Positions 8,019-16,886 of a stretch of DNA of 64,000 nt are shown here, in pieces (positions within the stretch are counted from its first letter, which is position 1; every line of letters starts with the position of its first letter). Made by a program: the position numbers and the translations under genes. The notes beneath the pieces are model-generated. The model was given only the letters and a program-made list of their open reading frames with translations, made no database searches and was not told where the DNA came from. Source of the DNA: Stenotrophomonas pavanii (GTDB lineage Bacteria > Pseudomonadota > Gammaproteobacteria > Xanthomonadales > Xanthomonadaceae); contig NZ_FNFQ01000010.1 in assembly GCF_900101175.1 (NCBI RefSeq), forward strand, positions 25,037-89,036, in the 5' to 3' direction.

Positions 8019-9035
8019 ATGGCCCGCCGCAAGCACCACGAAGAGCACGCCAACCACGAAGCATGGGCGATCCCCTATGCCGACCTGATGACGCTGCTGC
8101 TCGCCTTCTTCGTGGTCATGTACGCGATCTCCTCGGTGAACGAGGGCAAGTACCGGATCATGGCCGACGCGCTGACCGATGCCTTCGGCGGTGCGCCGCG
8201 CACGATCAATCCGGTGCAGGTGGGCAACAAGCAGGTGCAGGGCGGCGGCTGGGATAGCCCGTCGGTGATCAAGTCCGGCACCAAGATCGGCCCATCGGCG
8301 CCGGCGCCCTCGCACGACCCGACGCTGCTGCCGTCGATGGCCTCGCAGATGCGCATGCCGGTGTCGGTGCACAACCAGGAGCAGATCGCCCGTGCCGAGC
8401 GCCAGCTCAACACGATTGCCGATCGCCTCACCGCCGCGCTGGCGCCGCTGATCGACCGCGGCATGATCAGCGTGCGCCGTACCGAACTGTGGATCGAAGT
8501 CGAGATCAACAGCGACATCCTGTTCCCCACCGGTTCGGCCGCGCTGGACGTGCACGCGCGGCAGACCCTGTCCAGCCTCGCCGACGTGCTGCGCGATGTC
8601 CCCAACAGCGTGCGCGTGGAAGGCCACACCGACAACGTGCCGATCGCCACCGCCACCTTCCCGTCCAACTGGGAGCTGTCGGCCGGACGCGCCGCCAGCG
8701 TAGTGCACCTGTTCGCCGACCAGGGCGTGCAGCCCTCGCGGCTGGCCATGGTCGGCTACGGCCAGTTCCGCCCCCGCGAAGAGAACGACAGCGCGCAGGG
8801 CCGCAACCGCAACCGCCGGGTGATGGTCATCATCCTGGCCGACACCTCGCATTCGGTGGACCCGCTCGGCCAGCGCCTGAACGCCGCCACTGGCGCCACC
8901 GGCAGCACCGACACCGAACAGGCCGCCGCAACTCCGGCCAGCACCCCCACCTCCCCCATCGCACCGGTGAAGTTGCCGCCGGTGCCGGCTGGCAGCCGCG
9001 TCGGCGCCGCCGTTCCCCCGGCAATGAAGGAGTAA
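8019..9035 (+). CDS. motD: Flagellar motor stator protein MotD (MotB family, OmpA domain)
   Basis: Stator subunit that anchors MotC to peptidoglycan. The 338-residue protein has a short cytoplasmic N-terminus and one membrane helix (about 18-38) containing the proton-carrying Asp at D22 in PYADLMTLLLAFF. A periplasmic linker follows, then an OmpA-like peptidoglycan-binding domain (about 150-275) with VEGHTDNVPI, SAGRAASV and GRNRNRRV. The final about 60 residues are a low-complexity Ala/Thr/Pro tail. The gene follows motC by one base and precedes parA by four. Confidence 0.93.
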   Translation: MARRKHHEEHANHEAWAIPYADLMTLLLAFFVVMYAISSVNEGKYRIMADALTDAFGGAPRTINPVQVGNKQVQGGGWDSPSVIKSGTKIGPSAPAPSHDPTLLPSMASQMRMPVSVHNQEQIARAERQLNTIADRLTAALAPLIDRGMISVRRTELWIEVEINSDILFPTGSAALDVHARQTLSSLADVLRDVPNSVRVEGHTDNVPIATATFPSNWELSAGRAASVVHLFADQGVQPSRLAMVGYGQFRPREENDSAQGRNRNRRVMVIILADTSHSVDPLGQRLNAATGATGSTDTEQAAATPASTPTSPIAPVKLPPVPAGSRVGAAVPPAMKE

Positions 9036-9039
9036 TCCG

Positions 9040-9822
9040 ATGCGCATCTGGGCAGTCGCCAACCAGAAGGGCGGAGTCGGCAAGACCACCACCACCCTCG
9101 CCCTCGGCCGCGGACTGGCCGCCCTCGGCCATCGCGTGCTGCTGATCGACCTCGATCCGCATGCCTCGCTCAGCCGCGCCTTCGGCGTGCCGGTGGACCC
9201 GCCGCCGGCCGGCGTGCTGGAACTGTTCGGCACGCCGCCGGCGGACCTGTCCGGCCTGTGCCATGCCAGCAACATCCAGGGCCTGGACTACGTCTGCGCG
9301 CAATCGGCGCTGGCCACGCTGGAGCGCCGCAGCGCCAACCAGCCCGGCCTCGGCCTGGCACTGCAGAACGCGCTGGCCCGCCACCAGGGGCAGCACGACT
9401 ACATTCTGCTGGACTGCGCACCTACCCTCGGCCTGCTGATGATCAATGCCCTGGCCGCTGCCGACCGCCTGGTCATCCCGACCCAGGCCGAGCCGCTGGC
9501 CCTGCACGGCCTGGATGGGATGGTCCGCACCGGCGAGATGGTCGAGCGTTCGCGCCGCCGCCCGTTGCCGATCTCGATCCTGCCGACCCTGTTCGACCGC
9601 CGCACCCGCGCCGGCAACGAGTCGCTGCGCACCATGCAGGACCGCCATGGCAACCGCGTGTGGGAAGACGCGATTCCGATCGACACCCGCATCAGCAATG
9701 CCGCCGGCCTGACCCTGCCGAGCGTCGGCGAGGACTATCCGGGCCGCGGCCTGGCCGCCTACCGCCGCGCATTGAACTGGATCCTCGGCGAGGATGCCCG
9801 CGCCCTGGAGCAGGCCGCATGA
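9040..9822 (+). CDS. ParA-family ATPase of the chemotaxis cluster (ParC-like)
   Basis: ParA/Soj-type ATPase of 260 residues with the deviant Walker A NQKGGVGKTTTT (about residues 8-19), LLIDLDPHAS and YILLDCAPTLG. In Vibrio and Pseudomonas the ParA-like protein at this position (ParC) places chemotaxis arrays at the cell pole and works with ParP, the CheW-domain protein encoded next. Here the order motC-motD-parA-(CheW-domain gene) is the same, and the stop overlaps the next start as ATGA, so the same role is inferred. No parB or parS is seen nearby, which argues against a chromosome-partition function. Confidence 0.88.
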   Translation: MRIWAVANQKGGVGKTTTTLALGRGLAALGHRVLLIDLDPHASLSRAFGVPVDPPPAGVLELFGTPPADLSGLCHASNIQGLDYVCAQSALATLERRSANQPGLGLALQNALARHQGQHDYILLDCAPTLGLLMINALAAADRLVIPTQAEPLALHGLDGMVRTGEMVERSRRRPLPISILPTLFDRRTRAGNESLRTMQDRHGNRVWEDAIPIDTRISNAAGLTLPSVGEDYPGRGLAAYRRALNWILGEDARALEQAA

Positions 9823-11120
9823 ACAGCATCGGCGTCCTCGACGACTACCTGGACGAGCTGCTGGGCGAGGCGATCGCCCCGGCTGCGCCGGCCGTACCGC
9901 CGCCCGGTGGCGCCGAGGCAGCCGCGGCGCACGCAGCGCCCCCCGAGCGCGAGCCGACCTGGGACGATCTGCCCGCCGAAGTGATCTACGAAACCGGAAC
10001 CACCGCCGCTCCGTCGAGCGAGGACCACGCCGCGCTGGACGCCGCCTTCGAGACGGCCGCCGCCTCCGTCGGCACCGACGCAGCCGCGGCGAGCACTGCG
10101 GCCAGCGAACGCGAGCCGACCTGGGACGACCTGCCCGCCGACGTGATCTACGAAACCGGAACCGCCGCCGCCCCGCCGGGCGAGGACCACGCCGCGCTGG
10201 ACGCCGCCTTCGAGACGGCGGCCGCCTCCGTCGGCACCGACGCAGCCGCGGCGAGCACTGCGGCCAGCGAACGCGAGCCGACCTGGGACGACCTGCCGGC
10301 CGACGTCCTCCACGAAACCGCGCCTGCCCCCGCCGCCGCTGTGCAGGCCGGCCCGGAGCCGACCTGGGACGATCTGCCGGACGAGGTGATCTACGAGACC
10401 GATCCCGCAGACAGCCATCGCCTCGCCCACACCGACAGCCCCGGGCTGCAGGCCGCGTTCGAGGCCGCTGCCGAAGGCGAGGACGTCCCTGTGCCCGCCC
10501 CGGCCGTGATCGCAGCACCGGTGTCGGCACCTGCCGCACGTCCCGCACCGCCCCCGATGGCACGGGCGGCCACCGCACCACCACCGCGCGTGGCCATGGA
10601 CGCGCCCACGGGCAACCGCCCCAGCACCTGGCAGGAACTGCAGGCGCAGGCGCACCAGCCGGCCCACAGCCCGCATCCACAGAACCGCCGGGCCGGCGAA
10701 CGCACCTCGCGCTGGCTGCGCCTGCGCTGCGGCACCCAGGCCTACGCGCTGGAACTGCTGAAGGTCCAGGAGGTCGTGCTGCCGGTGCCACTGCTGCCGT
10801 TGCGTGGCACTGCGCCGGCCATGCTCGGCATCATGAACCTGCGCGGCCAGGTCGTGCCGGTGATGGACCTCGGCCTGCACCTGGGCGCCGCGGCGGCAGA
10901 AGACGACGCCCAGACCCGCATCGTCGTGCTGGAGGAGGACGGCGAGACCATCGGCCTGCGCGTGTCTGCGGTGGAGGATGTCGCCAACCTCACCGATTCG
11001 CAGATCGAGCCGCCCGACACCGCGCGCATCTGCCAGATCTCCAACGACCTGTTCCGCGGCGTCGCCCGCGTCAGCCAACGGCCGATGATCCTGCTTGACG
11101 CCACCCGCCTGTTGAGCTGA
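9819..11120 (+). CDS. ParP-like CheW-domain protein with N-terminal tandem repeats
   Basis: The 433-residue protein starts at the ATG overlapping the parA stop. Residues about 300-433 form a CheW-like domain (LRCGTQAYALELLKVQEVV, then GIMNLRGQVVPVMDL). Its place after a ParC-like gene makes it a ParP, which links ParC to chemotaxis arrays through this domain. Residues 1-200 are unlike CheW: acidic and Ala-rich, built from a repeated 54-residue unit beginning EREPTWDDLP, present as two near-identical full copies followed by two shorter ones. The segment between repeats and domain (about 200-300) is Pro/Ala-rich. The Trp-Asp-Asp-Leu-Pro core is likely a short binding motif, but its partner is unknown. 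Confidence 0.85.
   Translation: MNSIGVLDDYLDELLGEAIAPAAPAVPPPGGAEAAAAHAAPPEREPTWDDLPAEVIYETGTTAAPSSEDHAALDAAFETAAASVGTDAAAASTAASEREPTWDDLPADVIYETGTAAAPPGEDHAALDAAFETAAASVGTDAAAASTAASEREPTWDDLPADVLHETAPAPAAAVQAGPEPTWDDLPDEVIYETDPADSHRLAHTDSPGLQAAFEAAAEGEDVPVPAPAVIAAPVSAPAARPAPPPMARAATAPPPRVAMDAPTGNRPSTWQELQAQAHQPAHSPHPQNRRAGERTSRWLRLRCGTQAYALELLKVQEVVLPVPLLPLRGTAPAMLGIMNLRGQVVPVMDLGLHLGAAAAEDDAQTRIVVLEEDGETIGLRVSAVEDVANLTDSQIEPPDTARICQISNDLFRGVARVSQRPMILLDATRLLS
9951..10400 (+). repeat. 162-bp in-frame tandem repeat inside the parP-like gene
   Basis: The sequence GAGCCGACCTGGGACGA recurs at 9951, 10113, 10275 and 10356. The first two intervals are exactly 162 bp (54 codons) and the third exactly 81 bp, so units two and three differ by whole-codon lengths. 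The first two units are almost identical at the DNA level, suggesting recent slippage or unequal crossover that could vary copy number between strains. Confidence 0.93.
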
Positions 11121-11125
11121 GCAGA

Positions 11126-11311
11126 AAAAGGGGACGGAGGGGATTAAGTCGCAAGTGGCTCGGCGCTTTGCGCCGAAGCGGTGCCTGTCGGGGACGCAAG
11201 GAGTTGATCCGTTGGATCAACACCTTACGTCCCCACTGCGCGGTCGCCGTTGCCGAGGGGGCTGCGGTGGAGCCAGGTCGCTTGCGACTTAATCCCCCTC
11301 CGTCCCCTTTT
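11126..11311. mobile_element. Non-coding miniature element with 30-bp terminal inverted repeats
   Basis: AAAAGGGGACGGAGGGGATT continuing to 11155 is repeated inverted at 11281-11311, the only difference being one extra G. The interior holds further hairpins, for example 11161-11175 and 11190-11234. No protein is encoded. The structure resembles REP/MITE-like palindromic elements mobilised in trans; no second copy was found in the window. It sits between the parP stop and the next sigma-28 promoter. Confidence 0.65.
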
Positions 11312-11348
11312 CAACAGCGACCGCATCGACGCCCCGCGTCGATTCCGC

Positions 11349-11375
11349 TAAAGAACCCTGCCGGGCTGCCGTTAT
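11349..11375 (+). promoter_or_regulatory. Candidate sigma-28 promoter for the STAS-cheY-cheA module
   Basis: TAAAGAAC, 11 bases, GCCGTTAT, with the -10 box ending 31 bases before the STAS gene ATG. The match to the FliA consensus is strong in both boxes and the spacing is exact. Confidence 0.78.
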
Positions 11376-11405
11376 GGATCACGGAACCGTTTGTCCGGAG
11401 CAACG

Positions 11406-11714
11406 ATGAGCACTGTCGAACTGGGTGGGGATCTCGGCATCGAGAGCACCGCCGAGCTCAAGAACCGCCTCGCCCCACTGCTGGAGCAGGCAGGCGAGCT
11501 GACCCTGGATGCCAGCCAGGTCGCACGCATCCACACCGCCGCCGTGCAGGTGCTGTGTGCATTCGTGCAGGCCCGCCGCGAGGCAGGCCTGGGCACCGGC
11601 TTCCACGGTTGCACCGCAACCTTCCGTGACGCCGCGCGCCTGCTGGGCGTCACCCAGGCCCTGGGCCTGGACGTAACCCATGACAACCTGAAATCTGTGG
11701 AGAACGCTGCATGA
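11406..11714 (+). CDS. STAS-domain protein of the chemotaxis cluster
   Basis: A 102-residue stand-alone STAS domain, the fold of anti-sigma factor antagonists and of lipid-asymmetry MlaB-like proteins. The start is the ATG at 11406 with GGAG just upstream; a TTG 15 bases earlier is less likely. The pattern LGGDLGIESTAELKNRL followed by LDASQVARIHTAAVQVL fits the STAS core, but the usual phosphorylatable Asp-Ser pair is replaced: the loop reads ARIHTAAVQ, with Thr where Ser is expected. It overlaps the following cheY-like gene as ATGA and is transcribed from its own sigma-28 promoter. Its function in chemotaxis is not established. Confidence 0.85.
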   Translation: MSTVELGGDLGIESTAELKNRLAPLLEQAGELTLDASQVARIHTAAVQVLCAFVQARREAGLGTGFHGCTATFRDAARLLGVTQALGLDVTHDNLKSVENAA

Positions 11715-12076
11715 GCGCACGTATCTTGGTGGTGGACGATTCGGCGTCGATGCGCCAGATGGTGTCCTTCGCCCTCACCTCGGCCGGTTTTGCCGTCGAA
11801 GAAGCCGAAGACGGCGCGGTCGCGCTCGGTCGCGCCAAGGGCCAGCGCTTCAATGCGGTGGTCACCGACGTCAACATGCCGAACATGGACGGCATCGCGC
11901 TGATCCGTGAACTGCGCCAGCTGCCGGACTACAAGTTCACCCCGCTGCTGATGCTGACCACCGAATCGGCGGCCGACAAGAAGTCCGAAGGCAAGGCCGC
12001 CGGCGCCACGGGCTGGCTGGTCAAGCCGTTCAACCCCGAACAGCTGGTCGCCACCGTGCAGAAAGTGCTGGGCTGA
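11711..12076 (+). CDS. Second CheY-like response regulator
   Basis: Stand-alone receiver domain of 121 residues. Acidic residues D9-D10, phosphoacceptor D53 in VVTDVNMP, T83-T84 and K105 in LVKPF are all present. The sequence FTPLLMLTTESAADKKSEGKAAGATGW is typical of the CheY/PilH-like regulators that accompany a separate CheA. The ATG overlaps the STAS gene stop and the second cheA follows 45 bp later, so these three genes form one module. It may act as a phosphate sink or serve a different output than the flagellar CheY at 4.3 kb. Confidence 0.92.
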   Translation: MSARILVVDDSASMRQMVSFALTSAGFAVEEAEDGAVALGRAKGQRFNAVVTDVNMPNMDGIALIRELRQLPDYKFTPLLMLTTESAADKKSEGKAAGATGWLVKPFNPEQLVATVQKVLG

Positions 12077-12121
12077 TCGCCCGGCGCCGCTCCCCCTCTT
12101 CGCTTCCGGACCACCACTGCC

Positions 12122-14107
12122 ATGAGCATGGACCTGCAACGCTTCCACGCCACCTTCTTCGAGGAGAGCCGCGAAGGCCTCGACGCGATGGAGGCTGGCC
12201 TGCTGGCCCTGGAATCGGGGCAGCAGGACGCGGAGATCATCAATTCGGTGTTCCGCGCCGCCCACTCGATCAAGGGCGGCGCCGGCACCTTCGGCTTCGA
12301 TGCCATCGCCGGACTGACCCATGTGCTGGAGACGCTGCTCGATGAGCTGCGCGCCGGCAAGCGGGCACTGGAAGGCCATGCCGTCGACGCGATGCTGTCC
12401 TCGGTGGACGTGCTGCGTGCCCTGCTGCGCGAGGCCGAACATGGCCAGGCCGCCGATCCGGCCGCAGTTTCCGCAGTGAAGGCGCGCCTGGAGGCAGTGC
12501 TGTCCGGGCAGGCCGCAGCGAGTGCCCCCGCGCCGGCCGCCAAGGCGGACGATACGCCGGAAGCCTGGCAGATCGGCTTCACTCCGGCGCCGTCGCTGTT
12601 CATGAGCGGCAACGACCCGCTGCGCATCATCCGCGAGCTGGAACACCTCGGCTCGCTGCAGGTCGCCGCGCGCATGGAGCGACTGCCTGGCTTCGCCCAG
12701 CTCGACCCGCTCGAAGCCCACCTGGCGTGGGACCTTGGCCTGGTCGGCAAGGTGCCGCGCAGCAAGATCGAAGACACCTTCGCGTGGGTACTGGACGACT
12801 GCGAGCTGGACATCCGTCCGGCTGCGCCGCCGAGCCTGGCCACCCAGGCTCCTGCCGCCACCCCTGCGCCGGCAGCGGCCGCCGCGCCTCCCGCTGCGGC
12901 CGCGCCTGCTGCCAGCGGTGGCAGCAGCCAGGAAGCGGAGACCTCGATCCGCGTCAGCGTCGACAAGGTCGATGCGCTGATCAACCTGGTCGGCGAGCTG
13001 GTCATCACCCAGGCCATGCTCAAGCAGGTCTCGCATGCGCTGGACCCGGTCCACGCCGAAAGCCTGTTCGCCGGCCTGGACCAGCTTGAACGCAACACCC
13101 GCGACCTGCAGGAAGCGGTGATCGGCGTGCGCATGCTGCCGGTCGATGCGGTGTTCCGCCGCTTCCCGCGCCTGGTCCGCGACCTGTCCAGCCGCCTCGG
13201 CAAGCAGGTGCGCCTGCGCACCGTCGGCGAAGGCACCGAACTGGACAAGGGACTGATCGAGAAGATCGCCGATCCGCTGGTGCACCTGGTGCGCAACTCG
13301 ATCGACCACGGCCTGGAAATGCCCGACGTGCGTCGCGGTGCGGGCAAGGACGAGACCGGCACGATCACGCTGGCAGCCTCGCACCAGGGCGGCCACATCG
13401 TCATCGAGGTCAGCGACGATGGCCGCGGCCTGGACCGCGCCAAGATCCTGGCCAAGGCCACCGAGCGCGGCCTGGCCGTGCCGGACAACCCGACCGATTC
13501 GCAGGTCTGGGACCTGATCTTCCAGCCCGGCTTCTCCACCGCCGATGCGGTCACCGACCTCTCCGGGCGTGGCGTCGGCATGGACGTGGTCCGTCGCAAC
13601 ATCCAGGCACTGGGCGGCGAAGTCCAGATCGAAAGCAGCCTCGGCGCCGGCACCCGCACGCTGATCCGCCTGCCACTGACCCTGGCCATCCTCGACGGCA
13701 TGACCGTGGCAGTGGCCGGCGAAACCCTGATCCTGCCGCTGGCCTACGTGCTGGAAGCCCTGCAGCCGCAGGCCGAGGACATCCGCAGCATGGCCGGCGA
13801 AGGCCGCGTGCTGCGGGTCCGTGGCGAGTACCTGCCGATCCTGTCGCTGAGCGAGTATTACGGCTACGGCAATCGCGCACCCGGCAGCGAATCGCTGGTG
13901 GTGGTGGTCGAAGGCGATGGCCAGAAGATCGCGCTGGAAGTGGACGAGCTGGTCGGCCAGCAGCAGGTGGTGGTGAAGAACATCGAGAACAACTACCGCC
14001 GCATCGGCGGGGTGTCCGGCGCCACCATCCTGGGCGACGGCCGCGTCGCACTGATCGTCGACATCGGTGGGTTGGTGCGCTCGCTGCGGGTGCCGCAGGC
14101 CGCCTGA
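12122..14107 (+). CDS. Second chemotaxis histidine kinase CheA
   Basis: CheA-type kinase of 661 residues. Hpt/P1 has H49 in FRAAHSIKGGAGTFGF. A middle domain (about 135-240) contains WQIGFTPAPSLFMSGNDPLR and FAWVLDDCELDI, a regulator-binding module seen in many environmental CheA proteins. Then come P3, P4 with LVRNSIDHGLEMPD, SDDGRGLD and GRGVGMDVV, and P5. Unlike the CheA at 5.3 kb it has this middle domain and lacks the duplicated DEFEALLDQL motifs. Its immediate partners are the STAS and CheY-like genes upstream, and it ends at a strong terminator. It may feed the flagellar pathway or a separate output such as gene expression. Confidence 0.94.
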   Translation: MSMDLQRFHATFFEESREGLDAMEAGLLALESGQQDAEIINSVFRAAHSIKGGAGTFGFDAIAGLTHVLETLLDELRAGKRALEGHAVDAMLSSVDVLRALLREAEHGQAADPAAVSAVKARLEAVLSGQAAASAPAPAAKADDTPEAWQIGFTPAPSLFMSGNDPLRIIRELEHLGSLQVAARMERLPGFAQLDPLEAHLAWDLGLVGKVPRSKIEDTFAWVLDDCELDIRPAAPPSLATQAPAATPAPAAAAAPPAAAAPAASGGSSQEAETSIRVSVDKVDALINLVGELVITQAMLKQVSHALDPVHAESLFAGLDQLERNTRDLQEAVIGVRMLPVDAVFRRFPRLVRDLSSRLGKQVRLRTVGEGTELDKGLIEKIADPLVHLVRNSIDHGLEMPDVRRGAGKDETGTITLAASHQGGHIVIEVSDDGRGLDRAKILAKATERGLAVPDNPTDSQVWDLIFQPGFSTADAVTDLSGRGVGMDVVRRNIQALGGEVQIESSLGAGTRTLIRLPLTLAILDGMTVAVAGETLILPLAYVLEALQPQAEDIRSMAGEGRVLRVRGEYLPILSLSEYYGYGNRAPGSESLVVVVEGDGQKIALEVDELVGQQQVVVKNIENNYRRIGGVSGATILGDGRVALIVDIGGLVRSLRVPQAA

Positions 14108-14130
14108 TCCACGCTGCAGACGTGCACTGA

Positions 14131-14159
14131 ACCGCCGCCCTTCGGGGCGGCGGTTTTTG
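14131..14159 (+). terminator. Rho-independent terminator after second cheA
   Basis: A perfect stem of ACCGCCGCCC and GGGCGGCGGT around a TTCG loop, followed by a run of five T. It closes the STAS-cheY-cheA operon. Confidence 0.9.
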
Positions 14160-14178
14160 TTTGCGCGCCATTCCAGCC

Positions 14179-14217
14179 GGAGTCAGATCCCTTTCCAGGG
14201 AAGAGGGATCTGACCCC
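14179..14217. repeat. GGGTCAGATCC-family palindrome
   Basis: Inverted arms GGAGTCAGATCCC and GGGATCTGACCCC flank a short purine-rich loop. This is one of five or six related palindromes in the window (16736, 21862, 49731, about 62790, and the window end). The rest of the 369-bp gap before MCP1 holds the cheA terminator and a sigma-28 promoter, with no gene. Confidence 0.8.
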
Positions 14218-14340
14218 ATCCCTTCTGTGAACTCCGTCAACACGATGGTTGCGGCTGCAACCACCGCATCCAAGCGAAACCCCGGCGCCGCAACGCTTTC
14301 GCGCTGTCATCCCTACGCAACCGAATGTGATCTGCGTCCA

Positions 14341-14367
14341 TAAAGTCCGCGCGGACGGCGCCGTTAT
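14341..14367 (+). promoter_or_regulatory. Candidate sigma-28 promoter for MCP1
   Basis: TAAAGTCC, 11 bases, GCCGTTAT, 110 bases before the MCP1 ATG. Both boxes match the FliA consensus closely. Confidence 0.78.
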
Positions 14368-14476
14368 TTCGCAATGACGGTCGTCACCGAACCCCACCGG
14401 GCACCCCCGTTCGCTCTGCAACCACCCCCGATCCGGTGCACCGTCGCCGGTACTCTGCCCACCTGGAGCACCCTGC

Positions 14477-16726
14477 ATGAAGTGGTTCCACGATCTGCCC
14501 ATCGCCCGCAAGCTGGCCCTCGGGTTCACCCTCACCACCCTGATGACCCTGGTCCTCGGTGCGTTCGCCCTGCTGCGCCTCAGCGAGGCCAACGCGCAGC
14601 TGCGCGAGATGGCCGGCAACGACATCCCTTCGGTACAGCACCTGGGCGAAGCGCGCTCGCAGCTGGGCGAATTCCGCACCTACGAACTGGCGCTGCTGAG
14701 CATGCTGGACCAGCCGGACAAGGTGGCCGACTACACCAAGCGCATGGACGACACCGCCAAGGGCGTGCATGACGAGCTGGCCGCCTACGCCGCGCTGCCG
14801 GCGCTGGCCAAGGAGCGTGAACTGTATCGCGCCGCCAGCGCGCAGCTGGATCGCTATTTCGCCGCCAACAAAGCCATGCGCGAAGCCGTGGCCGCGGGCG
14901 ATGGCGTGCTGGCACAGCAGATCTCCGACGAGCAGTCGCGCCCGGCCCGGCGTGACCTGTTCGCCGCCATGAAGGCGCTGGGCACGCACATCGCCGGGCA
15001 GATGGACGGCAAGATTGCCGACGCCAACGCCACCCATCGCACCAGCATGATCGCCATCATTGCCTGCGTGGTGCTGCTGTCGCTGGTGGCGGCCGCACTG
15101 GCCACGGTCATCTCGCGCGCGGTGACCGGCCCGCTCGGCAAGGCCGTGCATGCCATCCAGGCCGTCGCCCGGGGTGACCTCAGCGTCAGCACCCACGCCA
15201 CCAGCAAGGACGAAGCCGGCAAGATGCTCGCGGCGACCGCCGAGATGACCACGATGCTGCGCCGCTTCAGCGAGCAGACCCAGCTGATGGCGCAGATGCA
15301 CGCCGGCCCGGACATCAGCCACCGCATTCCGGAGGATTTCCCGGGCGTGTATGGCCAGCTGGCCAACGGCATCAATACGGTGATCTTCGAACACCTCGAT
15401 GCAATCGTCGATGCCATTGAAGTACTCAACCAGTACGCAATCGGCAACCTCGCCCCGGATGCACGCCGCCTGCCCGGCAGCCGCGCGATCCTGCACGAAT
15501 CGATGGACGCAGCCAAGGCCAGCCTGCTGGCGATCAATTCGCAGATCCAGCAGCTGGCTGCGGCGGCCGCCGCAGGCGACTTCAGCCAGCGTGGCGATGC
15601 CCAGCGTTTCCAGCATGACTTCAAGCTGATGATCGAGCACCTCAACACCATGATGCAGGTTGCCGACGGCAACCTGGGCCAGCTCTCGCAGCTGCTGCAG
15701 TCGATCGCCGCCGGCGACCTGACCACGCGCATGGAGGGCCAGTTCAACGGCGTATTCGCCCGCATGCGTGACGATGCCAACACCACCGTCACCCAGCTGA
15801 CCCAGATCGTCAGCCAGATCCAGGCCAGCGCCTCCAGCATCACCCTGGCCGCCGGTGAGATCGCCTCCGGCAACAGCGACCTGTCGCGCCGTACCGAGCA
15901 GCAGGCCGCCAACCTGGAAGAAACCGCCGCCTCGATGGAGGAACTGACCTCCACCGTGCGCCAGAACGCCGAGCACGCCCGCCAGGCCAACCAGCTCGCC
16001 ATCGGCGCGCACGGCGTCGCCTCGCAGGGCGGTGAAGTGGTCGGCCAGGTGGTCACCACCATGTCGGCCATCGAAGCCTCGTCGAAGAAGATCGCCGAGA
16101 TCATCAGCGTCATCGACGGCATTGCCTTCCAGACCAACATCCTGGCGCTGAACGCCGCAGTGGAAGCCGCGCGTGCCGGTGAGCAGGGCCGCGGTTTCGC
16201 CGTGGTCGCCAGCGAAGTGCGTACCCTCGCCCAGCGCTCGGCCGCCGCCGCCAAGGAGATCAAGGGCCTGATCGACGATTCGGTCGGCAAGGTCGCCGAA
16301 GGCTCCAGCCTGGTCCACCAGGCCGGCAGCACCATGGGCGAGATCGTCGCCTCGGTGCAGCGCGTGACCGACATCATGGCCGAGATCTCCGCCGCTTCGC
16401 AGGAACAGAGCGCCGGCATCGAGCAGGTCAACCAGACCGTGGTGCAGATGGACGAAACCACCCAGCAGAATGCCGCGCTGGTGGAGGAAGCCACCGCCGC
16501 CGCACGCGCCATGGAAGACCAGGCCGTGCAGCTGGGTGAAGCCGTCGCCCGCTTCCGGCTGGCATCGCAGGGCACGGCGGCCATCCCGCCACGCCCGCTG
16601 GCCGCGCCGGTACCGCGACAGGTGGCAGCCGCCGCACCAGCCGCAAGGCCGGCCCCGGCACGTGGGCTGCGCACGGCAACGGCCCAGCCGGCGCTGGCCG
16701 CGGACGGCGACTGGCAGGAATTCTGA
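14477..16726 (+). CDS. Methyl-accepting chemotaxis protein MCP1 (four-helix-bundle sensor)
   Basis: Transmembrane chemoreceptor of 749 residues. Membrane helix 1 is near residues 12-32, a periplasmic four-helix-bundle-type domain follows to about 188, and helix 2 is near 190-213. Then HAMP and extra HAMP-like linkers run to about 440. The signalling domain (about 455-700) contains the conserved hairpin tip [33 protein letters not shown]. An Ala/Pro-rich flexible tail ends in DWQEF, a pentapeptide like the NWETF tail through which enteric receptors bind CheR. The signalling domain DNA is almost identical to those of MCP2 and MCP3. It has its own sigma-28 promoter. The ligand is unknown. Confidence 0.93.
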   Translation: MKWFHDLPIARKLALGFTLTTLMTLVLGAFALLRLSEANAQLREMAGNDIPSVQHLGEARSQLGEFRTYELALLSMLDQPDKVADYTKRMDDTAKGVHDELAAYAALPALAKERELYRAASAQLDRYFAANKAMREAVAAGDGVLAQQISDEQSRPARRDLFAAMKALGTHIAGQMDGKIADANATHRTSMIAIIACVVLLSLVAAALATVISRAVTGPLGKAVHAIQAVARGDLSVSTHATSKDEAGKMLAATAEMTTMLRRFSEQTQLMAQMHAGPDISHRIPEDFPGVYGQLANGINTVIFEHLDAIVDAIEVLNQYAIGNLAPDARRLPGSRAILHESMDAAKASLLAINSQIQQLAAAAAAGDFSQRGDAQRFQHDFKLMIEHLNTMMQVADGNLGQLSQLLQSIAAGDLTTRMEGQFNGVFARMRDDANTTVTQLTQIVSQIQASASSITLAAGEIASGNSDLSRRTEQQAANLEETAASMEELTSTVRQNAEHARQANQLAIGAHGVASQGGEVVGQVVTTMSAIEASSKKIAEIISVIDGIAFQTNILALNAAVEAARAGEQGRGFAVVASEVRTLAQRSAAAAKEIKGLIDDSVGKVAEGSSLVHQAGSTMGEIVASVQRVTDIMAEISAASQEQSAGIEQVNQTVVQMDETTQQNAALVEEATAAARAMEDQAVQLGEAVARFRLASQGTAAIPPRPLAAPVPRQVAAAAPAARPAPARGLRTATAQPALAADGDWQEF

Positions 16727-16735
16727 CAGAACCAC

Positions 16736-16775
16736 GGGGTCAGATCCCTTTCCCGCGGGAAAGGGATCTGACCCC
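16736..16775. repeat. Perfect 40-bp palindrome, GGGTCAGATCC family
   Basis: Two perfect 20-base arms, GGGGTCAGATCCCTTTCCCG and its reverse complement, with no loop. Located just after the MCP1 stop. It could act as a terminator-like hairpin but has no T run, so it is listed as a repeat. Confidence 0.88.
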
Positions 16776-16804
16776 TTACGCGTGGAAAGTGATGCAAATC
16801 CCAC

Positions 16805-16831
16805 TTCATAATCCGGTGCAGGAGCCGATAT
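16805..16831 (+). promoter_or_regulatory. Possible sigma-28 promoter for ycgR-like gene
   Basis: An excellent -10 box, GCCGATAT, with 11 bases to a weak -35 region (TTCATAAT). It ends 56 bases before the ATG at 16887. The -10 match and position make it plausible. Confidence 0.5.
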
Positions 16832-16886
16832 CTCCATCGAGCCTCGCGCCAACGCGTGCTGGCGCCCGCCCCTGACCGTAGATTCC

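Noticed and set aside
9040..9822. Chromosome partition gene parA
   Set aside because: No parB or parS nearby, and the motCD-parA-CheW-domain order matches the chemotaxis ParC-ParP system.
9951..10400. Assembly artefact in the parP repeats
   Set aside because: Units two and three carry distinct base changes and a different (81-bp) last interval, so the array is not a simple duplication error, though copy number should still be confirmed.
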